The notes below the pieces were generated by a model. That model was not told where the DNA came from. It worked only from the letters and a program-made list of their open reading frames with translations, and did no database searches. Positions 63,701 to 64,000 of a DNA stretch of 64,000 bases are shown piece after piece (positions within the stretch are counted from its first letter, which is position 1; every line of letters starts with the position of its first letter). This DNA comes from Bacteroidales bacterium (lineage in GTDB: Bacteria; Bacteroidota; Bacteroidia; Bacteroidales; P3): positions 62,001-126,000 of the forward strand of contig JAFXAD010000058.1 of assembly GCA_017522065.1 (NCBI GenBank). Direction: 5' to 3'. The position numbers and the translations under genes are program-made.

Positions 63701-64000
63701 CGATGTCCAGTCGATTGGTTCGTTGCGAGCTCTGCATCTGGTGAAGGGTACGCAGGATACAATGATCGTTGAATGCCGCAACAGCGACAGGGCCAATGAC
63801 TTTGGAACCACAGGATGGCTCTCGGTATGGATCGACGTGGACCGCGACGGCCAGTTCAAATATGAGCCACTCACACAAACCATAGACGGTGTGGATACTG
63901 TATATGACGGATATCCCTTCACCGAGGTCATTTATCAGGATACCATCACCAGCGGAATACCGCTCAAGTTTCCCTTCTCGCTGCCTGCAGATGTACGTAC
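54723..64000 (+). CDS. Giant secreted beta-helix protein (3' end outside the window)
   Basis: The frame is open from ATG 54723 to the window end, over 3090 residues, without a stop. Signal peptide MKKRSLLLGLISLILAFPAKG. The N-terminal 250 residues form a beta-sandwich of the MAM/choice-of-anchor type. Two right-handed beta-helix modules follow, about residues 650-1090 and 2020-2460; each opens with a similar phrase (GGSTPDYASLEKMLYAL and GPANGLYADFTTAIDTL) and closes with CIGAFEF or CMGAHEF. CARDB-like domains lie between and after, and a GEVED-like segment (WLSVWIDVDRDGQF) appears near residue 3040. A T9SS tail is expected beyond the edge. Probably a surface adhesin or matrix protein; enzymatic activity cannot be excluded. 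Confidence 0.85.
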   Translation, partial: MKKRSLLLGLISLILAFPAKGQIVTKYEQGFEASGETYGYTVVQGSAIPVSNVASSGSRSLKMVHSQNGIVEIMLDTLDFTDNGSFQHFYLEFMHICDVNPLMCADQSTVATIEARLIGEQQWVTLNGSDYYDVTWGGGTSSFVSLSSFSERSYTVWQGTNINGTWWKRERFKLGLRISSAQLADRKLLIRFRLRGRTAAGASDEGWYLDNIKVQCSPNSMLLPVMKMLDYPDLGRYPNSRGTRLAAEFTTPLTQGMCNDSVYVEYQLGSISPILRKTMTPMSSGTGRYETYLPFCGYDTIVRWRIVGKDNSVNHNQTNFPEDVNAWQQYVNVRGKDMNAKMSPADFAPSNSVPFPNMGDFKMEMVYDSSEMAQGGFGPGAITQIRFPVASNVNNSFTRFAVLMHNVDNSFSYTGANGNYNFSSEFQKVVYDSSLHVIQNNGTYGTINLQDTFFYAGKGLMVTFINDNVAGDNGAINVRTFPAQPNTNTGSISMAYNASYGMDPFNSSYFQSGNLGVTRPNFTLKVNPNAPLLHDCGISGFINPNDTTPANAVGNNDVIVTLKNYGALPINSVRIYYSVDNGAHQYYDWSGTLAGGATTNVTISSTQQYAAGYHEMLAWVDDSVLSAGVRYRDHEPFNDTLWTKFISCDGPMSGVRTVGGSTPDYASLEKMLYALSQCGVNGPLVVKLAPGYYTPHTFPSIPGISANNYVQFEPLSGSVTFVSAMADTAWVNSLVNLQQTHHVRFKNINFFANAASNPATYLVRMGTNSKGCQFLDCTFGEVQGGSLAESYMAATALLYSGGADSLLVKGCTFNRGTAGLSLVGPATDNMARGSRVIGNSFSHQGVNSAIIRNQIDVEVDSNTCDDLYANSSYAILLQDCSGATKVTRNTVYVSSGASCIGATELIGSPSGYAVVANNMLISNDDGLSNMLTTPLNIITANYAKILYNSIKLTAPTRSGIAAATFGGGTLQNSYFYNNIVGCYDTVNFAFNYIPTGGATNYIGYNIYYSRGPVLNKYDGINCLSFANWQTHCTMDGNSQNVNPAFLNITPTDLRSYSQNVKSHGVPIDEVQIDIFGTERDSVAPCIGAFEFSALPYDFEILEFIEPYDEYCVAPSAAPLRVVIKNSGVNAYDPSAVTTPMQLSYSRSTAPGVMAPGASGNVIINTPIPALDTIVFNTGVTVPFPTVGTDDTTYRFYAWLTTAQLDPNPANDTNSMLVTSHYHAPAPDSISVNVDYGTAATVTANGGLQTWYSNVYTSSASHKSSVYWYTSLDSDSAIWRGNTFTTDPLYTDTTFYIRQKRDYPLVKITEVQLKQNAPGVTYPMPLWMHASTTLAIELTNIGDYPANLMDDTIKVVSSTNSYNNKIYRFPNLTIQPGQSVVLQYRNGINNVDSSKTIATSYTLAPPQSANLGIAYISGGLVRDAVAINDITTQTAWANLNVPNNIWYGEGISLPDSIPTAGIYRTAWPSPTASFSNTTNRWQRSDDNNRMTMGTTNTNLIRFYDNGCIGDAAPVRIHMINLPDVDIALEGLSLQDGCGMGATPITITVHNRGAQPSGQTILNYRVVGYPQYAGQAQALQVCSDTIAAGFAPGSTTTYTFSAVPDFTVNSASVDFDVLVWTEKITADIASFNDTLRLSLTSLFMPDSANVRRWDTVSYNTRAILQSLTPPTDSLAWYDRDMNILDTTNVYVTDYIYEPDTFYVSTFGARVNTIHVGNMSSLTNANNYPSPYNPKKKYIKEQYIYLASELTNAGHGAGPIQTVAFYLDTILSPEGTFALTDYTISMGTTTQANFTNQSNWQTVTQNYVADTLTLSNSSKGWITHNLNNAFHWNGTDNIVVQVTRSIDPAVSQGARTRYTSSSNRVLVKNGDDSSLVNFVGNGNRGNNRPDVQFGFVDYGCESEPLPVYLAVVNVPASDAAISWSADDTVAYTSCDSTDINIQLRNLGGVAFTSYTIDCWIDDSYHSVFTGSDSVPANGGSVVKTVDRYHFTPGRHVLRMAVTQATDTVQTNDTISRMINVRFCGGSYTIGPANGLYADFTTAIDTLTNAGIDGSVEFYVENGTYQEQVTLGAVDGVSATNKISFIGDTTNPSNVTLRYAPVNGNNYVLHIDNSNFVNFKGITVLARGASNYSNAVLIENSNQIRFKDMVVRVKGTLNNVNASGIVLGNGVQAFYMDSSTVDSGYYSIRSIVDMGGASNGVYLNNNSFVNFTNTGLYLRKIDEVYISHNEVHTGANAARPLTGIVVAEHNGAAVIERNNIVISDNYKGAKVGIKLINVNGANATRSRVSNNFCAMNGNDHSGSVGIWIDSSTWVNAYYNTANVFAGNGTAGSNTSAMKVTTTSFNVYVMNNILSNQSAGYSFYVQQAANITNSNYNNYWSSSETRLFYWGGNELGNMTDLRTINHLDNNSLNLKPFYESVTDLHLSLGTFCEKAQYNTEVPLDIDGYIRPQIPSPCMGAHEFIRKTHNIAVQEIHEPGIKIYATQTTGFTDNIEGDTLWVKVTLFNDGTSTESNLTWWAEIKDVTPVLRSTNHYIDELLPQGSVTDSNYIVMPLGVIDTQIVVIHFPMANDSAQSNNILEGKCFLDPAYNLRAEASQADMGDGCRRQNTVVGVQLTNVGRKTFTAGTMVPVGFQAVLQTSGITVSTLPVSFQETLPLPVDVEPNASVTLTFNQTANLYPTGNDKDIVVQTRAWSAYQYDLKPLNDTSSFESRQSYYTPNSPVGEDLHIPYATWDTIFATQTDNPPTGAAIHRSILWYRDSTMDPFYTGNNYNLSRWWETPQYFHDSVYFLSCVSNHGCTSYYSPVHVYLNPRVAVDMAVLDVVEPVGTRVYMTNDSVKLALINYGTQTITNIPVVYELYSANNTLLQHVQEICTASIAPDSVYVFRFDSLLSIPSWSTTQAYKLRVWTDMPNENVRLNDTLRNISVFYAVPDSYYPAIVPENKPGLDITRVAFSSLDNTVSPAGHDYINFTNANSQSGVISDPSTILDYIPDYGGKLDVQSIGSLRALHLVKGTQDTMIVECRNSDRANDFGTTGWLSVWIDVDRDGQFKYEPLTQTIDGVDTVYDGYPFTEVIYQDTITSGIPLKFPFSLPADVR

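Overview
The window is a chromosomal segment of a Bacteroidales bacterium (phylum Bacteroidota). Evidence: repeated promoters of the Bacteroidota type (-33 TTTG, about 19 nt, -7 TAnnTTTG), a PorX regulator and cargo proteins of the type IX secretion system (T9SS), a BACON domain, a C10 cysteine protease, a GH29 fucosidase, an S16 protein with a long Ala/Glu tail and a zinc-less DksA/TraR protein. A narrower placement is not supported.

Bases 1-5970 are the right end of a prophage: a tape-measure fragment, two large structural or baseplate-region proteins coupled by ATGA overlaps, then a compact lysis cassette (holin-like protein, GH108 endolysin, one-piece spanin-like lipoprotein), a terminator, and four small genes ending in an XRE regulator. 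A tRNA-Gln whose 3' end faces the prophage is the likely attachment site.

6-20 kb is core genome: acyl-CoA synthetase, mfd, porX, a pyridoxamine kinase, a membrane phosphodiesterase, tex, nadD and a charge-bipolar protein. 20-31 kb holds parE, tRNA-Leu, a lipoprotein plus C10 protease pair, a conserved exported protein, a beta-propeller protein, dsbD and the initiator tRNA. 31-42 kb is more accessory: an Arch_ATPase-type protein, a fucosidase, ornithine aminotransferase, an insertion-sequence remnant and a six-gene run of exported proteins. 42-54 kb is mostly core: a fused oligopeptide-type ABC ATPase, DksA-like protein, rimM, rpsP, ribF, an LRR protein, an omega-amidase-like nitrilase, mutS2, hutI, lolD and rlmB. 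From 54.7 kb to the window end a single giant secreted protein (over 3090 residues) runs off the edge.

The most unusual content is repeat structure. First, a seven-base repeat family (consensus A[CG][TG]GAGA, or its complement) occurs at five places: inside mfd, after a small exported-protein gene, as the whole leader of nadD, inside a signal peptide, and as the linker of the fused ABC ATPase. Two copies share a 42-nt stretch at 38/42 identity although one is coding and one is not, which suggests a dispersed element tolerated in reading frames. Second, the initiator tRNA gene is followed by two tandem copies of its own 3' half plus terminator, each carrying the same 27-nt insertion in the T loop. 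Other points worth testing are two promoter-driven structured RNAs without obvious ORFs, a near-perfect parS site over the rlmB start codon, and a tandem operator-like repeat in front of the Arch_ATPase gene.
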